Positions 16,418 through 24,443 of a stretch of 64,000 bases of DNA are shown one piece after another. The translations under genes and the position numbers were made by a program. The notes under the pieces were generated by a model. It ran no database searches. It was not told the DNA's origin and saw only the letters and a program-made list of their open reading frames with translations. Source of the DNA: Rhizobiaceae bacterium (GTDB taxonomy: Bacteria; Pseudomonadota; Alphaproteobacteria; Rhizobiales; Rhizobiaceae); contig JAILWO010000001.1 in the NCBI GenBank assembly GCA_025698895.1, forward strand, positions 469,001-533,000. The letters are read 5' to 3'. Position 1 is the stretch's first letter. The number at the start of each line of letters is the position of its first letter.

Positions 16418-16441
16418 CTCCCGACAGCCTTCCGTCAGGAG
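16418..16441. promoter_or_regulatory. Dyad operator copy 2, upstream of the DUF1127 gene
   Basis: CTCCCGACA-N6-CGTCAGGAG, one change per half-site from copy 1 and the same 6-bp spacer. On the minus strand the similarity continues past the dyad (GGAGGGG then GTG), so the two promoters look related. Centre about 54 nt upstream of the DUF1127 start. Confidence 0.6.
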
Positions 16442-16452
16442 AAAGACGGCCC

Positions 16453-17247
16453 CTATTTCTTGTCGGTTTTCACCGGCACCGTGTAGTTGAGTGGCAACCG
16501 CCCGCCGTCGGCATAGATGGTCTGGCCGGTCACGTAGCTCGCCTCGTCGGAGGCGAGGAACGCCGCGATCGAAGCGATTTCCGACGGCTCGCCAATGCGG
16601 CCCATGGGAGTGCGGGACAGCACCCGCGCGGCCGCCGCCGGATCGGCGTTCACCGAGGCGAGCATTTCGGTCATGATCGACCCCGGCCCGATCGCGTTGA
16701 CGCGGATGCCATGCGGCGCCAGCGCCAGCGCCATCACCTTGGTAAGCTGGTTCACGCCGCCCTTGGACACCGAATAGGGAACCTGGTTGGCGATGGCGAA
16801 CACGGCGTTGACCGAACTCATATTGATGATCGCGCCTGGCGCCCCGCCCTTCTCGACCTTTTCCACCATCAGGCGAGCCACGGCCTGTCCGGTCAGGAAC
16901 GCGCCCTTGAGATTGACGCCCATGACCCGGTCGAAATCCTCCTCCGACAGTTCGAGGAAGTCGGCCCCGTGCACGATGCCGGCATTGTTGACGAGAATGT
17001 CGATATCGCCCAGCGCGTCGATCGCGCTCGCCACCATGTTGTGGACGTCGAGCTTCTTCGACACGTCCGCCTTGACGAAATGCACTTCGCCGAGCGACGA
17101 CAGCACCTTCTCGGCCTTCCCGCCCTTCTCGGTGTCAACATCGGCGATCGCCACCCGCACGCCTTCGCGCAGGAAGCGGTCCGCGATCGCATAGCCGATG
17201 CCGCCGGCAGCACCCGTCACGATCGCCGTCTTGCCCTTCAGGTTCAT
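16453..17247 (-). CDS. Short-chain dehydrogenase/reductase (SDR, classical)
   Basis: NAD(P)-dependent oxidoreductase of 264 aa. Rossmann motif TGAAGGIG at 11-18, NNAG at 87-90, catalytic N112, S144/S145, Y158 and K162 (YSVSK), and the PG..T motif GPGSIMTEML. D36-D38 after the second strand (AIADVD) suggests NAD rather than NADP. Start at 17247 has AAGGAG 5 nt upstream. It is the last gene before the DUF1127/WYL region on the same strand. Substrate unknown; such SDRs oxidise sugars, polyols or hydroxyacids. Confidence 0.88.
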   Translation of the reverse strand: MNLKGKTAIVTGAAGGIGYAIADRFLREGVRVAIADVDTEKGGKAEKVLSSLGEVHFVKADVSKKLDVHNMVASAIDALGDIDILVNNAGIVHGADFLELSEEDFDRVMGVNLKGAFLTGQAVARLMVEKVEKGGAPGAIINMSSVNAVFAIANQVPYSVSKGGVNQLTKVMALALAPHGIRVNAIGPGSIMTEMLASVNADPAAAARVLSRTPMGRIGEPSEIASIAAFLASDEASYVTGQTIYADGGRLPLNYTVPVKTDKK

Positions 17248-17311
17248 GATCCGCTCCTTGTTCGGTCGGCGCCCTGATAGCGCGCGCGGCCCGCCCCGAC
17301 CAGAGGGCGGA

Positions 17312-18973
17312 TCATTCCGGCAATCCGGCGGCGCGCAGATGCACGGCCATCGCCTCCACATCGGCCGGATCGCGGAACGAAATGATGGTGAAATGCCGCT
17401 GGATCGAGAAATCCGGGTTGATCTCCATGAGCCGCCGCGCCGATTCCGCCGCCTCCTCGTCCTCGCCCGCCGCTCTGGCGGCGATCGTGTGAAACAGCTG
17501 GCATGGCTGCAGCTTCGGCGCCCGCGCCACGCATCGGCGCGCCGCCGCGAGCGCCGCTTCGTACTCGCCGAGAAAGAAATGTGCCCGCGATTTCAGCCCC
17601 GCCGCAAGCGGCGTGCCGACGGGATCCAGGCGTTCCAACGTTTGCCATGCCGCAAGCGATTCCGCGTGGAGGCCGGCACGTGCCAGCAGGTCGGCGTGGG
17701 TTCCCAGCGTGGTGGCGTCGTTCGGGTTGAGCCGCAGCGCTTCCTGAAGTTGCGCCAGCCCGGCATCGAAGTCGCCGCCGCGCGCCACCAGCGCGCCCAG
17801 CGTGGCGTGGGCGGCCGAGTAGGAAGGGTCGAGTGCCACCGCCCTGGCGGCCGCCGCCCGCGCCTCCGCGATCAGCGCCGGATCGCCGCGCCGTTCATCA
17901 TAGGGCTGGATGAAGAACTGCAACAGAAGCTGCGCCAACAGTTCCCAGGCCACCGCATAGTTCGGGTCCGCGTCGATCGCGCGCCGCACCAGTTGAATGC
18001 CCTCGAACGCACCCTCGCGACTGAAAGTCAGATACGCCTTTCGGGCACGCAGCACCAGTTCGTAGGCGTCAAGCACGGAGGGTGGCTTGCCCTGCGAGCG
18101 CACCACCGCCGCTTCACGCGTCTGCGCCGCGAGTTGGCTCGCGACCTCGGCCGCCACCCTTTCCTGGATTTCAAACACGTCTCCCCAAGGCCGGTCGAAG
18201 CGCTCGGTCCAGCGATTGACGCCGCTCTCCAGATCAACGTGTTGGACAGCCAGCCTGAGCGTGTCGCCGGCGCGCCTCACGCTGCCCTGCAGCAGGAAAT
18301 CGGCCCCCAGTTCGGCTCGCAACTGCGCCAGTTCGACGTCCGGCGGCTGACGGAAACTCGAATTGCGCGCGATTACGGCGATGTCGCGAAAACGCGACAA
18401 GGCCATGATGATCTCGTCGGCCAGTCCCTCCCCCAGCCAGGCGTCCTCGTCGTTCTCCACATTCGCCCTGAACGGCGTCACCGCCACCGTCGGGCGCGGG
18501 TCGCGGGCGATCGCCTGCCCACCGCCGTCGTTGCCATATCCAAACCACAGGCCGGTGATCGCCGCGGCCAGCATCGCCACCACTGCCGAGGCAACCACCG
18601 TAATCCGTCGGCCTGACGGCGAGACCGCCTGCGACGCCCGCGGCTGTCCGTCATGCTCCTCCACCGTCACGTTGCCGGCGAACAGGTAACCGCGCTTCGG
18701 CACGGTGCGGATCATCGTCTGCGCTTCGTCGCCGAGCGCCTTTCTAACGTCGCGCACGCATTGTGCCAGCGCATCGTCGTTGACGAAGATGCCGGGCCAC
18801 ACTTCTCCAACCAATTCGTCCTTGCTCACCACGCGGCCGGCCCGCGCCACGAGCGCCTTGAGCGTATCGAAAGCCTTGGGCCGCAGTTCGACCGGCCGAT
18901 CGCCGTCGAACAGCGTCATACGGCCGAGATCCAGGACGAAGGACCCGAAACGGTAGCGTCTAGCGGCCTCCAT
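17312..18973 (-). CDS. Winged-helix (CadC/OmpR-type) membrane-tethered regulator with TPR domain
   Basis: 553 aa. An OmpR-type winged helix occupies about 5-100 (ELRPKAFDTLKALVARAGRVVSKDEL in parts, VRDVRKALGD, IRTVPKRGYLF). A single hydrophobic span at 123-146 should anchor it in the inner membrane. A FlgO-like/adenylate-cyclase-associated domain (about 160-290, PTVAVTPF, ADEIIMALSRF, FLLQGSVRRAG) and TPR-like repeats (about 310-540) follow and would lie in the periplasm. This is a one-component ToxR/CadC-like design sensing an envelope signal. It is divergent from two exported lipocalin-like proteins (start-to-start 146 bp) and probably controls them. GGAGG precedes the ATG at 18973. Confidence 0.85.
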   Translation of the reverse strand: MEAARRYRFGSFVLDLGRMTLFDGDRPVELRPKAFDTLKALVARAGRVVSKDELVGEVWPGIFVNDDALAQCVRDVRKALGDEAQTMIRTVPKRGYLFAGNVTVEEHDGQPRASQAVSPSGRRITVVASAVVAMLAAAITGLWFGYGNDGGGQAIARDPRPTVAVTPFRANVENDEDAWLGEGLADEIIMALSRFRDIAVIARNSSFRQPPDVELAQLRAELGADFLLQGSVRRAGDTLRLAVQHVDLESGVNRWTERFDRPWGDVFEIQERVAAEVASQLAAQTREAAVVRSQGKPPSVLDAYELVLRARKAYLTFSREGAFEGIQLVRRAIDADPNYAVAWELLAQLLLQFFIQPYDERRGDPALIAEARAAAARAVALDPSYSAAHATLGALVARGGDFDAGLAQLQEALRLNPNDATTLGTHADLLARAGLHAESLAAWQTLERLDPVGTPLAAGLKSRAHFFLGEYEAALAAARRCVARAPKLQPCQLFHTIAARAAGEDEEAAESARRLMEINPDFSIQRHFTIISFRDPADVEAMAVHLRAAGLPE

Positions 18974-19119
18974 GGCCGGCCTCCAGCGGGCTCGCAGGCC
19001 CCGATGAGGGCAATTGTAGCCCGCTTCGAGCCGAATTGCAGCGCTCTTACAGGACGTTCCGGCACCCGCCCGCCAGTCTGTTCTCTCGCAGTTTCGCAGC
19101 ACTCAACGGAGGACATGAC

Positions 19120-19647
19120 ATGAAACGCAAGACGCGTGGTTGCGCCATACTGGCCGCCGCCCTTTCCGTCGCGCCCGGCACGGCACTCTCGGCCGAGGCG
19201 GACAGTCTCAAGGAACAGGTGGTCGGCACCTGGAAGCTCGTCTCGCTGGTGGTCAACCAGGGCGACAGGAAGGTCAACCTGTTCGGCGACAATGCCCGTG
19301 GCATCCAGATCATGACGCCTGACGGCCGCTTCGCCAACATCATCACCCGCGAAAGCCTGCCGCTCTATGCGGGCGCCAAACGCATGAAGGGCACCGCGGA
19401 GGAATACACCGCCATTGGACAGGGCTCCAACGCCCTCTACGGCACCTATGAGGTCGACGAGGCCGAGGGCATCGTGACCTTCAATGTCGAGGTCTCCACC
19501 TTCCCCAACTGGGAAGGCGAGACGCAGCGTCGCAAATCCGTCATCGATGGCGACACCTGGCGCTACACCAATCCGATGACCGCGATTGGCCCCGGTAATG
19601 TCGAGGTCGTGTGGACCCGCATGGAACCCGCACGGCCCGCGGACTGA
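19120..19647 (+). CDS. Exported lipocalin-like domain protein 1
   Basis: 175 aa with a Sec signal peptide (about 1-24, ending TALSA). The mature part is a Lipocalin_5-type domain: EQVVGTWKLVSLVVNQ at the start, TPDGRFANIITRES, and closing YTNPMTAIGPGNVEVVWTR. The domain binds small hydrophobic ligands in some relatives; function here unknown. Start at 19120 (GGAGG upstream); an out-of-frame ATG lies 5 nt earlier. It is first in a row of two similar genes, divergent from the membrane-tethered regulator. Confidence 0.8.
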   Translation: MKRKTRGCAILAAALSVAPGTALSAEADSLKEQVVGTWKLVSLVVNQGDRKVNLFGDNARGIQIMTPDGRFANIITRESLPLYAGAKRMKGTAEEYTAIGQGSNALYGTYEVDEAEGIVTFNVEVSTFPNWEGETQRRKSVIDGDTWRYTNPMTAIGPGNVEVVWTRMEPARPAD

Positions 19648-19750
19648 GCCTGTCGTGACACTGGCTCATCCGCGCGGGGAAGCCGGCGGCCGCGTCGATC
19701 GCGGTCAGCCGGCTGCCTGGCCCGGATCACAGCCGGGAAGGGAGAATCCC

Positions 19751-20347
19751 ATGCCTGTTCAAACATATCTCGGGTTCGTCGCCCGATGCGCGGCGGCCGC
19801 AACGGGTGCGGCCGCGATCGCCACCGCCGCGCTTGCACAGATTCCCGAACCTGCCGACGGTCTCGTCGAGCGGATCGTGGGCACATGGACGCTGGCGCCC
19901 CGCGGTGCGCTGTCGTCGCGCTCCGGCGGCCGTGTCGAAACCGGTCGATCCGGCTTCCTGGTTTTCTCGGCCGACGGTCGCTTCGCCATCGTCCTCATGC
20001 GGGCAACCGGCGAGGCCGGGCTGGTCGAGGATGTCGTCGCGACCGGCGGCGGAACCTGGGCCGTCGACGGCGATGCGGGGAAGCTCGTCATCCGCCTCGA
20101 CCCGACGGCGCCCAGCGCCGACGATCACCACGCCTTCGAGCTGCGCGGCGACGAGTTGCGCCCCGTCCTGCCGTCATCCGCGATGCCGGGCACGGGAAAC
20201 ATGATCTGGAAGCGCGAGGGGCAAGGTGGCAGGGATCCCGTCCAGGAGGCCTTCCCGATAAACGAGGGCTGCACCACGCTCGCCGCGATACCCGGCCATC
20301 GGGTGCTCAACCGGCGGGAGCCGCCGGCGCTCCTTGACATCGCATAG
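19751..20347 (+). CDS. Exported lipocalin-like domain protein 2
   Basis: 198 aa, signal peptide about 1-29 (ATAALAQ). The core VERIVGTWTLAPRGA, FSADGRFAIVLMRATG and GGGTWAVDGDAGKLVIRLD resembles the preceding protein, so the two are probably diverged tandem copies. About 40 C-terminal residues after GNMIWKREG have no counterpart in the first copy. GGGAAGGGAGAA precedes the ATG at 19751. It ends 48 nt before a TRAP binding protein gene, so co-transcription with the transporter is possible. Confidence 0.7.
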   Translation: MPVQTYLGFVARCAAAATGAAAIATAALAQIPEPADGLVERIVGTWTLAPRGALSSRSGGRVETGRSGFLVFSADGRFAIVLMRATGEAGLVEDVVATGGGTWAVDGDAGKLVIRLDPTAPSADDHHAFELRGDELRPVLPSSAMPGTGNMIWKREGQGGRDPVQEAFPINEGCTTLAAIPGHRVLNRREPPALLDIA

Positions 20348-20395
20348 CCGTGGCGGCAGAGCCATCGGCGCGATCGAAATTCAGGGAGTGAGCTT

Positions 20396-21397
20396 ATGGA
20401 ACGTCTGACTGGACTCATGCGTGGACTGGCGCTTGCCGCCGTCGCCGCCGTCGCGGCATGGCCGGGCGCCGCCATCGCCCAGCAGGAAGTCAAGATCGGC
20501 TATGCGCTGGCCGCCGCGCCCGATTCCCACTACGGCGTCGCGGCGGCGAAGTGGCAGGAGGTCGTCGAGGCCGGGACGGACGGCCGCTATACGTTCAGAC
20601 ATTTCCCGTCTTCGGGACTGGGCGGCGAGCGCGAGGTGATCGAGGGTGTGCAGCTCGGCACGATCGAGGCCACGATCGTATCCTCCGGCACGCTGAGCAA
20701 CTTCGTGCCCGACACCGGCGTGTTCGACATCCCCTTCCTCTTCCGTGATCTGCAGCACGCCCGCGCCGTGCTGGACGGACCGATCGGCCAGGAAATTCTC
20801 GAGAAGTTCGATCAGGTCGGCCTCGTCGCGCTCGCCTGGGGCGAGCAGGGCTTCCGCCACATCACCAACAACCGCAACGCCATCGCCACGCCCGAGGACA
20901 TCGCCGGGCTGAAGCTGCGCACGATGGAAAACCCCACCCACATCACCGCCTTCGAGACGCTCGGCGCGGCGCCGACCCCGATGGCCTGGCCCGAGGTCAT
21001 CAGCGCGCTCCAGCAGGGCACGATCGACGGCCAGGAGAACCCGCTCTCGGTCATCACCTCGGCCAAGCTGTCGGAGGTCCAGGAATATCTGACCCTGTCG
21101 GGCCACGTCTATTCGCCGGCCATGCTGCTGGTCTCGAAGCAGCTTTGGGACCAGATGTCGCCCGAGGATCAGCAGGTCTTCCGCGACGGCGCCGCCCAGG
21201 GCGTGGCGGCCATGCGCGCCTTTGTCGACGATGTCGAGAAAACGGGCGCGGAAAAGCTCAGGGAAGAGGGCATGGAGATCGGCGAGCTGTCGGCCGAGCA
21301 GAAGGCGGCCTTCCAGGAGGCGCTCGGCGCCGCCTACGAGCAGTACTACCAGACCTACTCCAAGGAGCTGATCGACCGGATCATCGCCACGGAATAG
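20396..21397 (+). CDS. TRAP transporter substrate-binding protein (DctP family)
   Basis: Periplasmic solute-binding protein, 333 aa, signal peptide about 1-28 (AAIAQ). DctP features: YALAAAPDSHYGVAAAKWQEVV, LKLRTMENPTHITAFETLGA with the substrate-gripping arginine, and GTIDGQENPLSVI. The start is MERLTGLM at 20396 with GGAG close by. It heads a complete TRAP operon (small and large permease follow) that is separate from the ectoine system. Substrate unknown; carboxylate-type acids are the commonest TRAP ligands. Confidence 0.92.
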   Translation: MERLTGLMRGLALAAVAAVAAWPGAAIAQQEVKIGYALAAAPDSHYGVAAAKWQEVVEAGTDGRYTFRHFPSSGLGGEREVIEGVQLGTIEATIVSSGTLSNFVPDTGVFDIPFLFRDLQHARAVLDGPIGQEILEKFDQVGLVALAWGEQGFRHITNNRNAIATPEDIAGLKLRTMENPTHITAFETLGAAPTPMAWPEVISALQQGTIDGQENPLSVITSAKLSEVQEYLTLSGHVYSPAMLLVSKQLWDQMSPEDQQVFRDGAAQGVAAMRAFVDDVEKTGAEKLREEGMEIGELSAEQKAAFQEALGAAYEQYYQTYSKELIDRIIATE

Positions 21398-21457
21398 ATC
21401 TTCCCGCAAACGGCCGGCGCGGGGTCGTCCCGCGCCGCATTCCCGCCCGGTACGCCC

Positions 21458-21973
21458 GTGAAGACAGCCGACCGCCTGTTCGTCGCCACCAACCAGTGGG
21501 CCGTGATCCTGCTCCTGGCCGTGATGTCGGTCGTCGTCTTCGCCAATGTCAGCCTGCGCTACCTGACCAATTTCTCCCTGACCTGGTCGGAGGAGGTCGC
21601 GCGCTATCTGATGATCTGGATGACCTTCCTGGGAGCCGGGCTGGTGCTGCGCGTCGGCGGCCATGTCGCGGTCACCAGTTTCCAGGAACTGCTGCCGGCG
21701 GGCGCCCAGCGCGTGGCGCGCGGTGCCATCGTGCTTCTCCTGCTCGTCTTCTTCGCCGTCATGGCCTGGATGGGCCATGACTACATGTCGCGGATGCGCT
21801 TCCAGGTCACGCCCGCGACCCGCATCGCCTTCAGCCACATCTACGCCGCCATGCCGGTCGGCTTCCTGCTGATGATCGCCCACCTGCTGGCCGTCATGCG
21901 CGGCTACGTGACCGACCACAGCTTCGCCCCGCTCGAGGGGGACATGAATGCCGAAACGATCAAGCCCGACTGA
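21458..21973 (+). CDS. TRAP transporter small permease (DctQ family)
   Basis: 171 aa with four hydrophobic spans (about 17-37, 48-68, 88-108, 128-148). Typical DctQ text: VVVFANVSLRYLTNFSLTWSEEVARYLMIW (in parts) and a TFLGAGLVLRVGGHVAV loop. GTG start at 21458, 60 bp after the binding protein stop. It pairs with the large permease 39 bp downstream. Confidence 0.9.
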   Translation: MKTADRLFVATNQWAVILLLAVMSVVVFANVSLRYLTNFSLTWSEEVARYLMIWMTFLGAGLVLRVGGHVAVTSFQELLPAGAQRVARGAIVLLLLVFFAVMAWMGHDYMSRMRFQVTPATRIAFSHIYAAMPVGFLLMIAHLLAVMRGYVTDHSFAPLEGDMNAETIKPD

Positions 21974-22012
21974 GGTCCCTCGGTCACCTCTGGACAGCCC
22001 GGGAGCCGGTCC

Positions 22013-23296
22013 ATGGGACTGATCCTATTCGTTTCCTTTGGGCTGCTGCTCGTGGCCGGCGTCCCCGTCGCCTTCGCGCTCGCCATCTCGGCCTGGATCG
22101 CGATCGGCCTCGGCAGTTCCTATCCGCAGATCGTCATCGTCAAGGAGATGTTCGCCGGCCTGGACAGCTTCCCCCTGATGGCCGTTCCCTTCTTCATCCT
22201 CGCCGCCGAACTGATGACCGGCGGCGCCATGACCCAGATCCTGCTGCGCTTCGCCTCGCAATTCGTCGGCCATCTGCGTGGCGGCCTCGGCTACGCCAAC
22301 ATCCTGACCTCGACCATGTTCGCCGGCATCTCCGGCTCGGCGCTCGCGGACGCGGCCGGACCCGGCGCCATGATGATCCGGATGATGGAGAAGGGCGGCT
22401 ACGACAGATCCTACGCCAGCGCGCTGACCGCGTCCTCGGCCGTGGTGGGGCCGATTATTCCACCCTCCATCATCATGATCCTCTACGCCATGCAGGACAA
22501 CCGCGTCTCGGTCGGGACGCTGTTCATGGCCGGGATAATACCCGGAGTGCTGATCGCCGTGGCGATGGCCGCGACCAACTGGCATGTCAGCCGCCGGCGC
22601 GGCTACAAGGGCGGCGATCCGCGACCGCCCCTGCGCGAGATGGCGGCCACCACGGTCAGAGCCATCCCGGCCCTGATGCTCATGGTCATCATCATCGGCG
22701 GCATCCGAAGCGGCGTGTTCACGCCCACCGAGGCATCCGTCGTCGCCGTCTTCTACGCGCTGCTGTGCGGCTTCCTGATCTACCGCTCGCTGCGCCTGAA
22801 AGACCTGCCCGGCATCCTGCTGGGCTCGGCGCTGACCACGACCGCCGTGCTGCTCATCCTCGGCGCGGCGCGCGCCTTTGCCTGGGTCATCATCATCGAA
22901 GGCATCCCCCAGTCGATCGCCGCCACGATCATCGGCTGGGAGCTCGATCCGATCCTGTTTCTGCTAGCCATCAACCTCTTGCTGCTCGCCTTCGGCCTGT
23001 TCATGGATCCGCTGCCGGGTGTGCTCATCCTCGTCCCGATTCTCAGCCCGATCGCCTACTCCCTCGGCATCGATCCGATCCATTTCGCCATCGTCGTGAT
23101 CGTCAACCTGACCATCGGCCTCATAACCCCGCCGGTGGGTGCCCTCCTGTTCGTGGTCTCGTCGGTCATGCGCATCAAGGTCGGCGAGATCGTGCGCGAG
23201 ATGCCGCCCTTCCTGGCGGCGTATCTCCTTGTGCTCCTGCTTTTGACCTTCGTGCCCGCCCTGTCGACCTGGCTGCCCTCCGTCAGCGGCTTCTGA
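22013..23296 (+). CDS. TRAP transporter large permease (DctM family)
   Basis: 427 aa, the standard DctM size, with repeated long hydrophobic helices. Family landmarks: AGVPVAFALAISAWIAIG, MFAGISGSALADAAGPGAMMIRMM (in parts), SSAVVGPIIPPSIIMILYAM and LTIGLITPPVGALLFVVSSV near the end. ATG at 22013, with GGAG 5-8 nt upstream (GGGAGCCGGTCC). Third gene of the TRAP operon; ends 31 bp from the convergent GST gene. It differs enough from UehC that it is not a recent copy. Confidence 0.92.
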   Translation: MGLILFVSFGLLLVAGVPVAFALAISAWIAIGLGSSYPQIVIVKEMFAGLDSFPLMAVPFFILAAELMTGGAMTQILLRFASQFVGHLRGGLGYANILTSTMFAGISGSALADAAGPGAMMIRMMEKGGYDRSYASALTASSAVVGPIIPPSIIMILYAMQDNRVSVGTLFMAGIIPGVLIAVAMAATNWHVSRRRGYKGGDPRPPLREMAATTVRAIPALMLMVIIIGGIRSGVFTPTEASVVAVFYALLCGFLIYRSLRLKDLPGILLGSALTTTAVLLILGAARAFAWVIIIEGIPQSIAATIIGWELDPILFLLAINLLLLAFGLFMDPLPGVLILVPILSPIAYSLGIDPIHFAIVVIVNLTIGLITPPVGALLFVVSSVMRIKVGEIVREMPPFLAAYLLVLLLLTFVPALSTWLPSVSGF

Positions 23297-23327
23297 CGGA
23301 GGCGTCCGGTCCGGTCGTGGCGCGGCG

Positions 23328-24203
23328 TTACTCCGCCGCCTGATCGGCGATCTTGTCTTGCGTGCTCGTCTCGAAGTCGGAGGCGTCGTGGCGCTCGTGG
23401 AGCTGGGTCGCGGGGTCGCCGAAAGCGCGGTTGACCATGCGCCCGCGCTTCACCGCAGGGCGCTCGTGGATCGCGTCGGCCCAGCGGTTGACGTTTTTGT
23501 ATTCGTGCACGGACAGGAACTCGGCCGCCTCGTAGAGCCAGCCCTTCACCAGCCCGCCATACCAGGGCCACACCGCCATGTCGGCGATCGTGTAGTCCTC
23601 GCCGGCCAGATATTCGTTGTCGGCAAGCCGCCGGTCGAGCACGTCGAGCTGGCGCTTGACCTCCATCGCGAAGCGGTTGATCGGATATTCCCACTTTTCC
23701 GGCGCATAGGCGTAGAAATGGCCGAAGCCGCCGCCCAGATAGGGCGCGGCGCCCATCTGCCAGAACAGCCAGTTGAAGGTCTCGGCCCGCTTCGGCTGCT
23801 CGGACGGCAGGAAGGCGCCGAACTTCTCGGCCAGATAAGTCAGGATCGAGCCGCTCTCGAAAAGCCGCACCGGCTCCTTGCCGCTGCGGTCCATCAGCGC
23901 CGGGATCTTGGAATTGGGATTGATCTCGACAAAGCCCGAGCCGAACTGGTCGCCGTCATTGATGCGGATCAGCCAGGCGTCGTATTCGGCGCCCTTGTGG
24001 CCAGCCGCCAGAAGCTCCTCCAGCATGATCGTCACCTTCACGCCGTTGGGCGTCGCCAGCGAATAGAGCTGCAGCGGATGTTTGCCGACCGGCAGCTCCT
24101 TGTCATGGGTGGGTCCGGCGATCGGCCGGTTGATCGAGGCGAAACGTCCGCCGCTCTCGCTGTTCCAGGTCCAGACTTTCGGCGGCGTGTAGGTATCGGT
24201 CAT
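23328..24203 (-). CDS. yghU: YghU-type glutathione S-transferase/disulfide-bond reductase
   Basis: Cytoplasmic GST of 291 aa, close to E. coli YghU in length and layout. The start MTDTYTPPKVWTWN and the ASINRPIAGPTHDKELPVGKHPLQLYSLATPNGVKV region (in parts) are hallmarks of this subfamily, which uses two glutathione molecules to reduce disulfides. The thioredoxin-like domain spans about 45-130 and ends in FESGSILTYLAEKFG; the helical domain follows. The start at 24203 was chosen over an upstream in-frame codon because it begins the family N-terminus. Monocistronic. Confidence 0.87.
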   Translation of the reverse strand: MTDTYTPPKVWTWNSESGGRFASINRPIAGPTHDKELPVGKHPLQLYSLATPNGVKVTIMLEELLAAGHKGAEYDAWLIRINDGDQFGSGFVEINPNSKIPALMDRSGKEPVRLFESGSILTYLAEKFGAFLPSEQPKRAETFNWLFWQMGAAPYLGGGFGHFYAYAPEKWEYPINRFAMEVKRQLDVLDRRLADNEYLAGEDYTIADMAVWPWYGGLVKGWLYEAAEFLSVHEYKNVNRWADAIHERPAVKRGRMVNRAFGDPATQLHERHDASDFETSTQDKIADQAAE

Positions 24204-24443
24204 GGAATGCTCCGATGGTGATTGCGGATGGATTCGCTGCGTTCGGATGGTCACGGGGAGAGTGCCCGCCGGAGGGCATATAGGGAGACGAGGGACGGAG
24301 CGGGAGGGGTGCGCGGGGAGATGGCGTTTCGGCCGGCTGTAGAAACCAGGCCGACCGAACAGCTCCGTCCTAACCGGCTAGGGACGTGAGAACGGCCCGC
24401 GACAGGTGTCAACCCGTCCCCGGTCGGGACACGCCTTGTGCCG

